A DNA stretch of 64,000 nucleotides. It comes from JAXMEB01 sp046348545 (lineage in GTDB: Bacteria; Pseudomonadota; Gammaproteobacteria; Berkiellales; Berkiellaceae). How positions within the stretch are numbered: position 1 is the first letter of the stretch; every line of letters starts with the position of its first letter. A program made the translations under genes and the position numbers. The stretch covers positions 62,001 to 126,000 of the forward strand of contig JAXMEB010000005.1 in assembly GCA_046348545.1 (NCBI GenBank). Reading direction: 5' to 3'. Positions 9,572-18,431 of this stretch are shown one piece after another. The notes under the pieces were generated by a model that saw nothing but the letters and a program-made list of their open reading frames with translations, had not been told where the DNA came from and searched no databases.

Positions 9572-10759
9572 ATGAAATACTTCCCTCTTTCTTTAGGATT
9601 GATTTTCACTGTATTTTCAATGTTCTATACGTCTGTTTTTGCAAGCAATCAGCAAAGAGGTCAACTTGTTTCAAGCCAAATCTTAACGACGCTGAATGTC
9701 TCGACGATTGAATCGACGCTAGCTCAAGTCAGTCTCAAACCGATTCGACCTGTACAGCCGGTTCAGATCTACAAAATCATTTACCAAACAAAAGGGCTAG
9801 ATGGCAACCTGAGCAAGGCATCAGCCCAAGTCGCTGTTCCACTCAAAAGTGGTCCTTTTTCTATACTTTGCTATCACCATGGCACGGTAACACTCAAAAA
9901 CAAATCACCCTCGAGCCTAACGTATGATTCTGGACTACTACATGCAGGGTATTTTGGAGGCGCTGGACATCTAGTTGTCGTACAACCTGATTATTTAGGA
10001 TTAGGTGAAAATAACGAAGTAATCCATCCTTACTTACAAGAGGAGAGTCTTGCCAGTGCAAGTGTTGACGCAATCCTTGCAACTAAAGCTTTTTTACAAA
10101 AAATAAAGGTTTCTTCATTTAATTCGGTATTTTTGGCAGGGTATTCTGAAGGGGGCTTTGCAACCCTTGCAACACAAAAATTAATTGAGAATAATTATCC
10201 AAACATCAAAATACGAGCTGTTGCTGCGGGTGCAGGCCCTTATCTTTTCAGAGAGAGTATTTATTATACACTCACAACGCCAGGATTATCTGCCTCCTTA
10301 TTTACAGCATATTATCTTTATGCCTATCACAAAACGCATGGATACTGGTCGAATTTAAGTGATGTTTTTAATTCACCCTACGATCAACTAATCCCCGTTT
10401 TATTGAATGGCCACCATGACCAAGATGAGATTGCTTCCAAGCTTCCCCCTACACCAAAGTCATTATTGAAACCATATTTTTACGATCAACTGGTATCACT
10501 GAGCGAACCTCATATTCATGAAATTATAGATAGTCTTAATTTTCATCATTGGTCACCCCAAGCACCTGTTGCATTAATTGGCGCAAAAGCAGATACCGAT
10601 GTCCCCTTTTTCAATGCAGAAATACTCAGTCAATATTGGGAAAAACGTGGGATACAATCAAAATTAATCAATGTTGGTGATGCCTTGGGACACTATGATG
10701 GGAAATTTAAGTCGATGGAAGCACAGCTTTATTTCTTAATCACATCAAAACCAGTTTAG
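9572..10759 (+). CDS. Secreted alpha/beta hydrolase, secretory-lipase type
   Basis: 395 residues from the ATG at 9572, chosen over an upstream in-frame ATG at 9545 because it directly opens a signal peptide (MKYFPLSLGLIFTVFSMFYT, cleavage after SVFA) and has AGGAAG nearby. Mature-protein motifs form a full catalytic triad: Ser192 in AGYSEGGFAT, an aspartate in GAKADTDVPF and a histidine in DALGHYDGK. The segment VVVQPDYLGLGENNEVIHPY is typical of the secretory lipase family. It is probably an exported esterase or lipase; the substrate is unknown. Its last 20 bases overlap the convergent ankyrin-lipase gene, so this locus carries two unrelated-looking lipases tail to tail. Confidence 0.85.
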   Translation: MKYFPLSLGLIFTVFSMFYTSVFASNQQRGQLVSSQILTTLNVSTIESTLAQVSLKPIRPVQPVQIYKIIYQTKGLDGNLSKASAQVAVPLKSGPFSILCYHHGTVTLKNKSPSSLTYDSGLLHAGYFGGAGHLVVVQPDYLGLGENNEVIHPYLQEESLASASVDAILATKAFLQKIKVSSFNSVFLAGYSEGGFATLATQKLIENNYPNIKIRAVAAGAGPYLFRESIYYTLTTPGLSASLFTAYYLYAYHKTHGYWSNLSDVFNSPYDQLIPVLLNGHHDQDEIASKLPPTPKSLLKPYFYDQLVSLSEPHIHEIIDSLNFHHWSPQAPVALIGAKADTDVPFFNAEILSQYWEKRGIQSKLINVGDALGHYDGKFKSMEAQLYFLITSKPV

Positions 10760-12884
10760 GTGCAGAGAAACTACTTGCAACACTACGTTTAATTAAACCA
10801 TAGACTAGTTTTGCAAGTTCTCCTGTATCGGCAGCTTCAATCAGCTTCTGACGTTCACTTGGTTTCTGATTTGTCAGATGCACAATATCAATCTCGGTAT
10901 GGGACTCTTCAGCGTCGGGTAAATGCTGATGCGGCGCGATAATCGTTGAGCAAGCTCGGTTAAATAGTAAATGGCTCCCTTTAATCCCACATCCAGTAAT
11001 TAGCATGGCTGATACAGCACCAATCGGCCCTAAAGTAAATGCGGCAGTACCACCTGCCACCAACGCTCCTAGTAAGAGGCTGGGATTAGAGTTGGAAGCC
11101 AAGGTCGGATTCATAGCAACGCCCATTAATGCGAGTCCCATACCGGTTTCTAGGGCATATCGATTAATATTTGTTATTTGAAGATGAATTTCTAGCATTT
11201 CCGGATTCATGTGTATCAATGGATAGGCATCTCCAGTTAGGTTCGCAAAATCAGAGGGAATAATTAAATTATAAGCCTCAAGTTTCATTTCTGGACATAT
11301 GAATTTTGCATAAGTTGTTATGCCTTCATATTCAAGTGAGGCTTTCTTTGAAATCATAACAGAATTCAAAGCAATTACTCTTATTCTTGAAATCACTGGC
11401 AGCTCAATGCCTTTATATGCTGAATTTTTTATATTTTCCAGCGCTTTTAAACGCATCACTTCCAAATCACATTCATCACGATGCGGCCAATTCGATTTCA
11501 ATATCTCTTCAAAAGCGTCTTCATCTGGAAAACGTCGCAACGTTTCTAATGTATTGTTCGTTATAGATTTAAGCAAACCAATAAACAAAGCATAGCTATC
11601 GCCAGCGCCTAAACTATGTCCAATTATGCTTAATCGAAAAGGATTTAAAGAATGCTTGACTTGGAGTTGAGCGAAAAGTCTACTCAGATTCATTAATATA
11701 GCGCGAGCTTGTTGTTTGAAAGACTGATAGCCAGGCGTTATTTCAGTGACGTCTCGTTTTAACGTAATCTCATCATCTGTGCCGGCGAGTAAAATATAAA
11801 TTTCCAGATCGGTTTCATGAGGGATCCATGCATAACAACGAATTCCACCTTGATTGAACAACGTGTAGGTTCTGTATAAATGAGGATTAGCTAATTCATC
11901 GCCTACGATAATATCCAATCCATCTGGCGGATGCGCGTAGACTGCCCGATGCCCTAAATTTTGGCCTAATTCAAAAATACGATGAACCTCATCATCAGAG
12001 CGATATTTATTAGATGGCGATTGATTTGAAGGCTGCCAAGCAGGATATCGAAGCAAGTAATTATGAGAAGGCCTGGTTACCCTGGATAAAGATGGCTCTC
12101 CAGACTGTTCAACATTATCAGAATCTATAGTCATTCCACCTAACAATAAAGCACTGAAGGACTCAAACGTTCTTTCGTTTTGGTATTGCAATATTTTTTC
12201 TGCAACACTTTCGTGTCCCCAGTGTTTTGCAACATGGTAGGGGGTGTCTCCGAGGAGATTACCATGCAGCTCTGGGCAGTATTGAAGCAGTAAAGTAACA
12301 ACATCTTCAAATCCTGAACGTGCCGCGAGATGAAGAGCAGTTTCGTTATTCGGAAGAAAAGTGACATTGATATTAGCATGATTTTCAAGCAATTTTGATA
12401 TCACCTGTGTTTGATGTGCTTTAACTGCTAAGTAAAGGGCTGTTTTGCCTGTCAGAGTGAGTGCATCAACCTCTAGACCTCGGGCTGGCTGACTCATTTC
12501 ATCTATTATATCCGCAAATCCTAATTTTGCCGCAAGATGTAACAGCGTATATCCTTTGCCATCTTTAATATCAGTCAATGATAATTCGGCTCGTTGAATC
12601 ATATTGATGACAAATGCCGATTGCTGAGAAAAGAGGGCTTCGTGTAGAAAAGTCCTATTAGACTTTTTATCTTGCTTAGCAAAAAAATTTTCGTGTGGAG
12701 ATGATGCCATTAAAGCGCTCAATAAATTGACAGCAATCTTGACATTCCCTTTCTTGGCTGCGACAAATAGCGCTCTGAAAGCTTCTTCTGCTTTAAATAG
12801 CGCTTCTCGACTTAAATCACATAATGTTACAACAGCTTTTTCGTCTTCACGCCGAGTTGCTTCCACGATCGAATCCATGATCAT
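10740..12884 (-). CDS. Ankyrin repeat-lipase fusion, candidate effector
   Basis: 714 residues. Residues about 75-240 carry four to five ankyrin repeats (GYTLLHLAAKLGFADII, GKTALYLAVKAHQTQVI, NETALHLAARSGFEDVVTLL, GDTPYHVAKHWG). Residues about 300-530 look like a class 3 lipase-type alpha/beta hydrolase with the nucleophile elbow IIGHSLGAGDSY (Ser424). A hydrophobic, glycine/alanine-rich stretch near 590-660 could insert into a membrane. There is no N-terminal signal peptide. The combination suggests a host-targeted phospholipase recruited by the ankyrin array; that is inference. The other catalytic residues could not be assigned by eye. The gene lies 18 bases after the secreted protein gene at 12903 and is probably co-transcribed with it. 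MDSIVEATRR two codons later is an alternative start. Confidence 0.8.
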   Translation of the reverse strand: MIMDSIVEATRREDEKAVVTLCDLSREALFKAEEAFRALFVAAKKGNVKIAVNLLSALMASSPHENFFAKQDKKSNRTFLHEALFSQQSAFVINMIQRAELSLTDIKDGKGYTLLHLAAKLGFADIIDEMSQPARGLEVDALTLTGKTALYLAVKAHQTQVISKLLENHANINVTFLPNNETALHLAARSGFEDVVTLLLQYCPELHGNLLGDTPYHVAKHWGHESVAEKILQYQNERTFESFSALLLGGMTIDSDNVEQSGEPSLSRVTRPSHNYLLRYPAWQPSNQSPSNKYRSDDEVHRIFELGQNLGHRAVYAHPPDGLDIIVGDELANPHLYRTYTLFNQGGIRCYAWIPHETDLEIYILLAGTDDEITLKRDVTEITPGYQSFKQQARAILMNLSRLFAQLQVKHSLNPFRLSIIGHSLGAGDSYALFIGLLKSITNNTLETLRRFPDEDAFEEILKSNWPHRDECDLEVMRLKALENIKNSAYKGIELPVISRIRVIALNSVMISKKASLEYEGITTYAKFICPEMKLEAYNLIIPSDFANLTGDAYPLIHMNPEMLEIHLQITNINRYALETGMGLALMGVAMNPTLASNSNPSLLLGALVAGGTAAFTLGPIGAVSAMLITGCGIKGSHLLFNRACSTIIAPHQHLPDAEESHTEIDIVHLTNQKPSERQKLIEAADTGELAKLVYGLIKRSVASSFSAPKLVLM

Positions 12885-12902
12885 CTTGGGGTATTAGCAT
12901 CC

Positions 12903-14057
12903 TTATCGCTTGAAAAATTGTTCAAAATCAACCGTGCCAGTCTCCGCTTCTCCCTCGTTTTTTGATTCATTACCTCTTACCTCTTTCTCAGCATTCGGAT
13001 TAATAATAACACCCGTACCACCCTCTTCTAATGCAATGGCTTGATCAAGTTCTTGCCTTTTAGCAACCAACTCTTTCAAAAGAATTGAGTATGTTTCAAA
13101 CCATTCTTTGATGACTGATATACTGTTAGCATTCTTGAGGCGATTATAAAAATCTAGATTAAGTTTATATAGTTTGAGCTCATTTTCATAAATATTGGCG
13201 TATAAGGTCGTTTTTTCAGAATCAGGCTCCTTGGCTAAAAAATATTTTTCATCGTTTAATAAAGCTGCAGAAAGTCCTGATATTTTTTCTATATCCTCTG
13301 TTTTAGGAACACCTTCAGAAGATGACGTGACTCCCAAATATTGCCTCATATTAAAATGAGCCAATTGAAAATTTCTCAATATAAACTTATTATTCAAAAG
13401 AACCGACATAATTCGAAACCGTTGCAAAGGTCCTTTGATGTTTTTATCAAGATCAATGGCTCCTTCTAGTTCACTGGTATTAATATCCAAAAATAAAGCG
13501 GCTCTTTGCATCACATTGGAACCTAGGCTATCCGAAAAATCACCATTTTCTGATACTGCTGCCTCAAATAAAGCATTACTGCTCTGTATTGATTTTTCAA
13601 TTGATTTTTCAATTCTACTAAGATTATCGAGATCGAGAGAAATAGCTTTTACTGCATCTTGATGTTCTTTGCCATAAGATTTCAACACATCCTTTTTGTT
13701 GTTTATTTTTTTAAAAATGCCTTCTAATGCTGTATTCACTTCCGCTTTTTTCAGCTTCATAGCATCAGAATCCAACTCTTCAGCTTTAACATAGAGATTT
13801 TGAGAGAGGAGGTCCAGTCTATGTAAGTAACCGATTATTTCTCTAAACTCTTTAAAATAAGTCAGATTTGCTCTCTCTTCATAGTAAGCGACTGGTGCAG
13901 TCTCTTTGGGTTGCTCAGCTGATTCTACTAGAAGAGGTTGCTGTTCTCCTAAGGGAGGCAATCCAGTCTCCTCTGCCTTCACGACCATTCCGGAACTCAA
14001 AAGGCCTATTAGCGCGGCCGTCGATATCCATTCTATCTTTTTAAGCCGAATTACCAT
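12903..14057 (-). CDS. Secreted coiled-coil-rich protein, unknown
   Basis: 384 residues from the ATG at 14057, chosen because AAGGATAGGGAC places a Shine-Dalgarno eight bases upstream; a TTG five codons earlier lacks one. The N-terminus is a signal peptide (MVIRLKKIEW, then a hydrophobic stretch ending GMVVKA). The rest is almost wholly helical, charged and rich in leucine and lysine with heptad-like spacing, and ends in an acidic tail (EVRGNESKNEGEAETG, then VDFEQFFKR). I recognise no family and no cysteine or catalytic motif. It precedes the ankyrin-lipase gene in the same direction by 18 bases. A periplasmic or surface scaffold is possible. Confidence 0.75.
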   Translation of the reverse strand: MVIRLKKIEWISTAALIGLLSSGMVVKAEETGLPPLGEQQPLLVESAEQPKETAPVAYYEERANLTYFKEFREIIGYLHRLDLLSQNLYVKAEELDSDAMKLKKAEVNTALEGIFKKINNKKDVLKSYGKEHQDAVKAISLDLDNLSRIEKSIEKSIQSSNALFEAAVSENGDFSDSLGSNVMQRAALFLDINTSELEGAIDLDKNIKGPLQRFRIMSVLLNNKFILRNFQLAHFNMRQYLGVTSSSEGVPKTEDIEKISGLSAALLNDEKYFLAKEPDSEKTTLYANIYENELKLYKLNLDFYNRLKNANSISVIKEWFETYSILLKELVAKRQELDQAIALEEGGTGVIINPNAEKEVRGNESKNEGEAETGTVDFEQFFKR

Positions 14058-14212
14058 GTCCCTATCCTTCAATTTTTAGCTTATTGTTCTGAGAGTACTT
14101 AGATTTTCGTGCAGATACAACATCTTAAAAATTTGTTTAGTTTAATAGATTGTTTTTTTATTTGAAGTTATATATAGTCATTCATCTTACAATATATTGG
14201 ATGCTGAATCAG

Positions 14213-14449
14213 ATGAAAATTTTAGATATAAGTGCCGCCCCGTCAGTTAGTGGGGGACTAGATGCTTCAACATTGCTCTATGCTGGATTGGAATCAGCAA
14301 TCATAACAATGAGCTTAAAGGCAATTGCTGCTTCCCACCCTTACTACGGCGAGAAAGTAGCCGCTTTGGGCACATTGTATGTAATTGCACCGAGCATCAG
14401 TGGCGCCTTCACCGATCTCCTTCCGTCTGCATGGCTCAAAACGAAATAA
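14213..14449 (+). CDS. Double-glycine-leader peptide, bacteriocin-like
   Basis: 78 residues from the ATG at 14213 (MKILDISAAPSVSGG). An in-frame ATG at 14201 and an earlier start at 14150 are possible but give N-termini unlike a leader. The short leader ends in a GG processing motif, followed by a small alanine/serine-rich, hydrophobic core (LLYAGLESAIITMSLKAIAA, then a second hydrophobic patch near VAALGTLYVIAPSISGAF). This is the layout of class II bacteriocins and microcins exported by C39-peptidase ABC transporters, none of which is in the window. Three similar peptides lie at 17381, 17714 and 27582. Function is inferred from layout only. Confidence 0.6.
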   Translation: MKILDISAAPSVSGGLDASTLLYAGLESAIITMSLKAIAASHPYYGEKVAALGTLYVIAPSISGAFTDLLPSAWLKTK

Positions 14450-14472
14450 AGGCGAAGAATTCGCCTTTATTT
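14444..14472. terminator. Bidirectional intrinsic terminator
   Basis: A perfect 12-bp stem (AAATAAAGGCGA at 14444-14455, TCGCCTTTATTT at 14461-14472) with a five-base loop sits between two convergent genes. It has A-runs on one side and T-runs on the other, so it can stop transcription from both directions. It overlaps both stop codons. Confidence 0.85.
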
Positions 14473-14727
14473 CTTGTAGACGTTGTACCTGCAGGTCACA
14501 AAGCCTAGATCCCAGGCTCTTGAGTACACAGAATCAACTCTTTGACGACCATAATCTTTTTTCAACTTCCAAATATCATATATCAAGGCGCTATCGCACC
14601 CATCTTGGTATCCATCCGCGTAGGAAGTACCCATTGGCAAATTATGGTAGCTGATTTCAGGATTAACAGCGTACACATTCACAGAGGCAACTACACCCAA
14701 ACATAACGCTACATACTTCAACTTCAT
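14467..14727 (-). CDS. Small secreted protein with two cysteines
   Basis: 86 residues from the ATG at 14727, chosen because AAGGAG lies eight bases upstream; a GTG at 14736 abuts that site and is unlikely. A signal peptide (MKLKYVALCLGVVASVNVYA) is followed by a mature part of about 65 residues with the paired motifs SYADGYQDGCDSA and YSRAWDLGFVTCRY, whose cysteines probably form one disulfide. The repeated glycine/aromatic pattern resembles small periplasmic proteins seen in Legionellales, but no function is known to me. Confidence 0.75.
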   Translation of the reverse strand: MKLKYVALCLGVVASVNVYAVNPEISYHNLPMGTSYADGYQDGCDSALIYDIWKLKKDYGRQRVDSVYSRAWDLGFVTCRYNVYKK

Positions 14728-14797
14728 GACTTTCACTCCTTACAGTGACTCATGGTATGTAGCGTCTATCAAGCGTAAAACTTAAAAATATATTTAT

Positions 14798-15742
14798 CTA
14801 GCTGATCTTAAGAACAACCTTACCTTTAACACGTCCCGTTTCGAGTAAAGCATGTGCATCTTTTGCCCTCTCTAGTGGGAAAGTTTGAGCGACTTCCACT
14901 TGAAGCAAACCATCATCTGTAAGGTTAGCCATGTCTCTGAGTTGAGCACCACTAGGATGTACGATGTGCCAAGGTGTGGCAATATTTTTAGCTTTGGCTA
15001 TTGCTTCCGTATCACCAGTAATGGGTTGCGGTAATGAAATTAAAACACCACCTTCACGAATCACATCTAATGAATCGACTGCAACCTGTCCTCCTACTGC
15101 ATCCAAGACAACATCGACTTCTTTAACGCAATCTTTAATAGCCGTAGTTCGATAATCAATTACCGTATCAGCACCCAGTTTAGTTAAAAATGCATGATTT
15201 TCTTTTGAGGCCGTTGCAATTACTTTAGCACCTTTCCATTTTGCTAATTGTACCGCAATGTGTCCAACACCACCGGCTGCAGCATGAATCAATACCGTTT
15301 GATTGGATTTCAACTTCGCAACATCAAATAAGGTTTGCCAAGCTGTTAGAGCCACTAATGGAAAAGCAGCTGCTTCAACCATCGAAAATTTTGCAGGTGT
15401 ATAAGCAAGTTGTACAGCACGGGCTGGCATATATTCAGCATACCCATTCGCAACTTCAGGGAAATTAACTAATCCAAAAACCTCATCACCTTCTTTAAAT
15501 TGCCTAACACTAGAGCCAACGGCAGCTACCCGCCCAGCCACATCCCAACCGAGGCACAATGGGAATGTGTATTTGAAAACCTCGGCGAATAATCCCTTAC
15601 GAACCTTGAAATCAATAGGATTTACACCCACCGCATCCACTTTAATCAGCACTTCATGAGATTCGATACGCGGTATATCTAGCTCTTCAACTTTTAAAAC
15701 ATCCAAATCTCCATACTGATGGATCCGCACTGCTTTCATCAT
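14798..15742 (-). CDS. NADP-dependent quinone/zinc-less alcohol dehydrogenase (MDR family)
   Basis: 314 residues, normal length for quinone oxidoreductases of the medium-chain dehydrogenase family. The N-terminal GroES-like part contains GVNPIDFKVRKG and LGWDVAGRVAAVG; the Rossmann part starts with HAAAGGVGHIAVQLAKWKG near residue 150. No structural zinc cysteines are seen. It should reduce quinones or enals using NADPH in the cytosol. A Shine-Dalgarno AAGGA lies close before two adjacent ATG codons (15742 and 15739); either could be used. It faces the same way as the O-methyltransferase gene, with 94 bases between them. Confidence 0.9.
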   Translation of the reverse strand: MMKAVRIHQYGDLDVLKVEELDIPRIESHEVLIKVDAVGVNPIDFKVRKGLFAEVFKYTFPLCLGWDVAGRVAAVGSSVRQFKEGDEVFGLVNFPEVANGYAEYMPARAVQLAYTPAKFSMVEAAAFPLVALTAWQTLFDVAKLKSNQTVLIHAAAGGVGHIAVQLAKWKGAKVIATASKENHAFLTKLGADTVIDYRTTAIKDCVKEVDVVLDAVGGQVAVDSLDVIREGGVLISLPQPITGDTEAIAKAKNIATPWHIVHPSGAQLRDMANLTDDGLLQVEVAQTFPLERAKDAHALLETGRVKGKVVLKIS

Positions 15743-15836
15743 CTATGCTTCCTTTGAACAAATTTTTACAATCAAAGGGATCCATCATATTCTTAAAGAT
15801 ATATCTAGTCACCCGGCTATCAAGAACGATTGAGAA

Positions 15837-16478
15837 CTAGTGCTTTCTCACAAGCAAAATACCATCGCGAATTGGCAGTAAAACAGTTTCTACTCGATGA
15901 TCTAGACTAGCTTTACGATTAGTATCTGCAATCGCTTTGCTTGAAGCATCTTGCGGATCCAAAACTTGCCCTTTCCACAAAGCATTATCGATAGCAAGTA
16001 GACCACCTGACCGAAGCTTAGGAATAACAATATCGTAATAATTTGGATAATTTTGCTTATCTGCATCGATAAACGCAAAATCATAAATATCGTTGTCTTC
16101 TGGCAGCAATGCTAATGCGGACCCCAATTTAATTCGAATTTTATGACCATAAGGACTTTGGTTAAAATACTTTTGAGCAATATCTGCGTGTTCCTTTCGA
16201 ATCTCATGGGTAACTAAGCGCCCATTATCACTTAAAGCTTCTGCCATGATTAGTGCAGAAAAACCTGTAAAGGTGCCTATTTCCAAAACTCGCTTTGCCT
16301 CAATCAACTTAATTAAAAAACTTAGAAAACGTCCCTCTACAGGCCCAGAAAGCATATTGGGCAAAGCAGTCGCTCTTTTTGTTTCTTCAATAAGTTCAAG
16401 CAACAATGGGGAGACTGGTGTGGTATGCGCCTCTAGATACCTTTCGAGATGAGATTGAAAATTTGGATCAGTCAACAT
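15837..16478 (-). CDS. SAM-dependent O-methyltransferase (COMT-like)
   Basis: 213 residues, the usual length for bacterial catechol/caffeoyl-CoA-type O-methyltransferases. SAM motif I is VLEIGTFTGFSALIMAEAL near residue 80, and the metal/substrate motif is FAFIDADKQNYPNYYD near 142. The ATG is preceded by GAGGTAAATA. That ribosome binding site lies inside the terminal inverted repeat of the palindromic element at 16480-16754, so the element now supplies the translation signal. Substrate unknown; a cytosolic methyl transfer to a phenolic hydroxyl is the usual activity. Confidence 0.9.
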   Translation of the reverse strand: MLTDPNFQSHLERYLEAHTTPVSPLLLELIEETKRATALPNMLSGPVEGRFLSFLIKLIEAKRVLEIGTFTGFSALIMAEALSDNGRLVTHEIRKEHADIAQKYFNQSPYGHKIRIKLGSALALLPEDNDIYDFAFIDADKQNYPNYYDIVIPKLRSGGLLAIDNALWKGQVLDPQDASSKAIADTNRKASLDHRVETVLLPIRDGILLVRKH

Positions 16479-16479
16479 T

Positions 16480-16754
16480 ATTTACCTCAGTTCGGGGTTT
16501 TTGGGAACTATCGTCATCCCGCACAGCGGTCATCACACGAAGTGTGTAGCGTCTGATGCGGGATCCAGAATTTTATCAAATCTCAGCTTATAATTTGATT
16601 GCTGATATTTTTAAAGGCTGAATCGCATAAGCAGCGAAGGCCGGGTGAATACTAGATTCCGCATCACACGCTACACACTTCGTGTGATGACCGCTGTGCG
16701 GAATGACGTCATTACAAACCAACCCCGCCTTCAAAAACTCCGAACTGAGGTTAT
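16480..16754. mobile_element. MITE-like palindromic element, about 275 bp
   Basis: The outer ends are imperfect inverted repeats of about 24 bases (16480-16503 against 16732-16754, sharing CCTCAGTTCGG). Just inside is a second inverted pair of about 48 bases (about 16514-16561 against 16658-16708) containing the self-palindromic core CACACGAAGTGTG. The middle has no gene. Length, nested arms and lack of coding capacity fit a miniature inverted-repeat element. It sits exactly between the decayed pcm and the O-methyltransferase gene, touching the stop of one and the ribosome binding site of the other. Confidence 0.75.
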
Positions 16755-17373
16755 TTGATTTTCCCTTGTAACATAGGCACAAAGCGCACGGCCTCTATAA
16801 TCTGCATGATGTATTGATCACCTTTTTTATCAATCACTTCAAGTTGCTGAATCTGTTCGCTGCCTACTGGAATCACTAACCGTCCACCATCCCTCAATTG
16901 TACTAGTAACTCATTGGGAATGCTCTTTGCTGCAGCCGTCACAATAATGGCGTCGAATGGAGCATATTCCGGCAAACCATTGTATCCATCGCCATAAAAC
17001 GTATGAATATTATTTAATTTCAGATCATTCAGCCGCTTTATGGCTACTTTAAAAAGTGCTTCAATGCGTTCAACGGTATAAACTTCGTCAACCAATACGC
17101 TTAAAATAGCCGCTTGTTAACCTGAGCCTGTACCAATCTCTAGCCTTTGTTGACCGAACCATGCTCTAAGAGCACTTGGGTCATTTGAGCAATGATGTAA
17201 GGCTGAGAAATAGTTTGCCCTTCAGCAATCGGCAAAGGAATATCTTCATAGGCTTGACTGCGATATCGAGATGGCACAAAGGATTCTCGAGGGATCTGCC
17301 GCATCGCCTCAATCACAAGTGGATTACTGATACCCTTTTGAGAAAAAGAATTGAAAAGCGCGTCCTTGCTCAT
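16751..17373 (-). pseudogene. pcm: Protein-L-isoaspartate O-methyltransferase, disrupted
   Basis: Two frames together make one protein of about 207 residues, the normal length of Pcm. The 5' part (17373-17140) holds FNSFSQKGISNPLVIEAMRQ and RESFVPSRYRSQAYEDIPLP; the 3' part (17095-16751) holds DEVYTVERIEAL and YAPFDAIIVTAAAKSIPNEL. Between them the SAM-binding motif LEIGTGSG(Y)QAAIL can still be read, but with two lesions: one base is missing near 17144-17148, shifting the frame, and the expected tyrosine codon after GTGSG is TAA at 17119-17117. The enzyme would repair isoaspartyl residues. Two independent defects in the catalytic core argue for real decay rather than a single sequencing error. 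Confidence 0.9.
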
Positions 17374-17380
17374 AAGAATC

Positions 17381-17650
17381 CTATTCTTCTGTTTCAGCCA
17401 TCATAGCGTAAATCAGATTTTTAGAATAAGAGATGCTTAAAGCAGCAGCGCAAACGCTGATGGGCAAAATCAAATGACAGCCCAAATGGTCTATAAAGGG
17501 CCGATTGTTCAGATAATGTTCAGCGATAGATAGCAAGGTTATTGCAAGCGGTGCTTCCCAAGATGGGAAGCTGGTATTGTTATAAGCTTCTCTAAAAACA
17601 TTGGTCCCAGCACAGACTTGTGTCATTTGACTACATTCTAATGATTTCAT
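17381..17650 (-). CDS. Small membrane-active peptide with bacteriocin-type leader
   Basis: 89 residues from the ATG at 17650 (MKSLECSQMTQVCAG). A GTG upstream is less likely because the leader motif starts at the ATG. The leader resembles the MKxLxxxEMxxVxGG class but ends AG instead of GG. The mature part has two hydrophobic stretches (APLAITLLSIAEHYL and LILPISVCAAALSISYSKN), suited to forming a membrane hairpin. It lies 63 bases downstream of another leader-type peptide gene on the same strand, as paired class IIb bacteriocins often do. No immunity gene is identified. Confidence 0.6.
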   Translation of the reverse strand: MKSLECSQMTQVCAGTNVFREAYNNTSFPSWEAPLAITLLSIAEHYLNNRPFIDHLGCHLILPISVCAAALSISYSKNLIYAMMAETEE

Positions 17651-17713
17651 AATGATGTACACCTTAAGATTCTATGCGAGCCTGATTCAGCCCGCATAGA
17701 ACACTAAACGAGC

Positions 17714-18010
17714 TTAGGCTTTAAACGCTTGATGAGTATTCATAGCAAATTCATATACATAAGCAACGCTTAAGGTTAAAGCGCCATATACTACTGCACC
17801 AGCGACAGGTTGGAACAAATATTCAGAAACACGACCTGTTCTTCTAGCCTCATAAAAACCAGCAAACGCGCCAACAATACCAGCAACTGTAGCCAATTCG
17901 GTTACATTAACATCTGTAGCACGGTAGGCTTCAGAAAACTTCTCACTGATTTGCGCTACGGTGACTCCGCCAGCAACATTTTGACATTCATTAGCTTCGA
18001 CTTGATACAT
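17714..18010 (-). CDS. Double-glycine-leader peptide, bacteriocin-like
   Basis: 98 residues from the ATG at 18010, chosen because AAGGGG lies about eight bases upstream; an ATG at 18031 precedes that site. The leader MYQVEANECQNVAGG ends in a canonical GG. The mature part has two glycine/alanine-rich hydrophobic helices (VAGIVGAFAGFYEA and AGAVVYGALTLSVAYVYEF) separated by a basic turn (RRTGRV). GxxxG-like spacing favours helix pairing in a membrane. With the gene at 17381 it may form a two-peptide system. No transporter or immunity gene is seen nearby. Confidence 0.65.
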   Translation of the reverse strand: MYQVEANECQNVAGGVTVAQISEKFSEAYRATDVNVTELATVAGIVGAFAGFYEARRTGRVSEYLFQPVAGAVVYGALTLSVAYVYEFAMNTHQAFKA

Positions 18011-18118
18011 GGTATATCCCCTTTTTTTCATACAGCATAGAAGAAGGACACTATAGTACGCACTGAAGAAGTAAGCAATAGCGCAGACTAACCATGGGAG
18101 CTATCTGGTTAGCTTTAT

Positions 18119-18307
18119 TTACGGCCTAGTTGGAAAATTACCCACCTTAGGCGCCCAATAATTCCTACTGCCGTGTTGTTCAATGGCAGAAAAAAGAGCC
18201 TGATTTTGGCTATCCTCTTTATGTTCTGGGGAGGTATGTTCTATGTTGGGTTTGGGATGGTTCTGATTCAAGCGATCAATTAAGAGTTGAATCTCTTTCC
18301 TTATCAT
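18119..18307 (-). CDS. Small hydrophilic protein, unknown
   Basis: 62 residues beginning MIRKEIQLLIDRLNQNHPKP. An AAGGA lies about nine bases before the ATG. The sequence is charged, without membrane segments, cysteines or known motifs. It could be a real small gene in the same direction as the leader peptides, or a chance frame. Confidence 0.4.
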   Translation of the reverse strand: MIRKEIQLLIDRLNQNHPKPNIEHTSPEHKEDSQNQALFSAIEQHGSRNYWAPKVGNFPTRP

Positions 18308-18431
18308 TATGATTCATCCTTGACTTATAATAATTGTTATTGAAAAGAGCAAATTTCTCTGGAGGAGGACTGGGAGATTAGCACAATTTTTTAAAATAGC
18401 CAACATTATCGGAATTATTTATAATTAATTT

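Noticed and set aside
12140..12388. Minus-strand frame of 82 codons
   Set aside because: Shadow of the ankyrin-lipase gene in another frame on the same strand.
16588..16782. Minus-strand open frame of 64 codons
   Set aside because: It lies in the palindromic element and the start of the pcm 3' part; composition follows the inverted repeats, not a protein.
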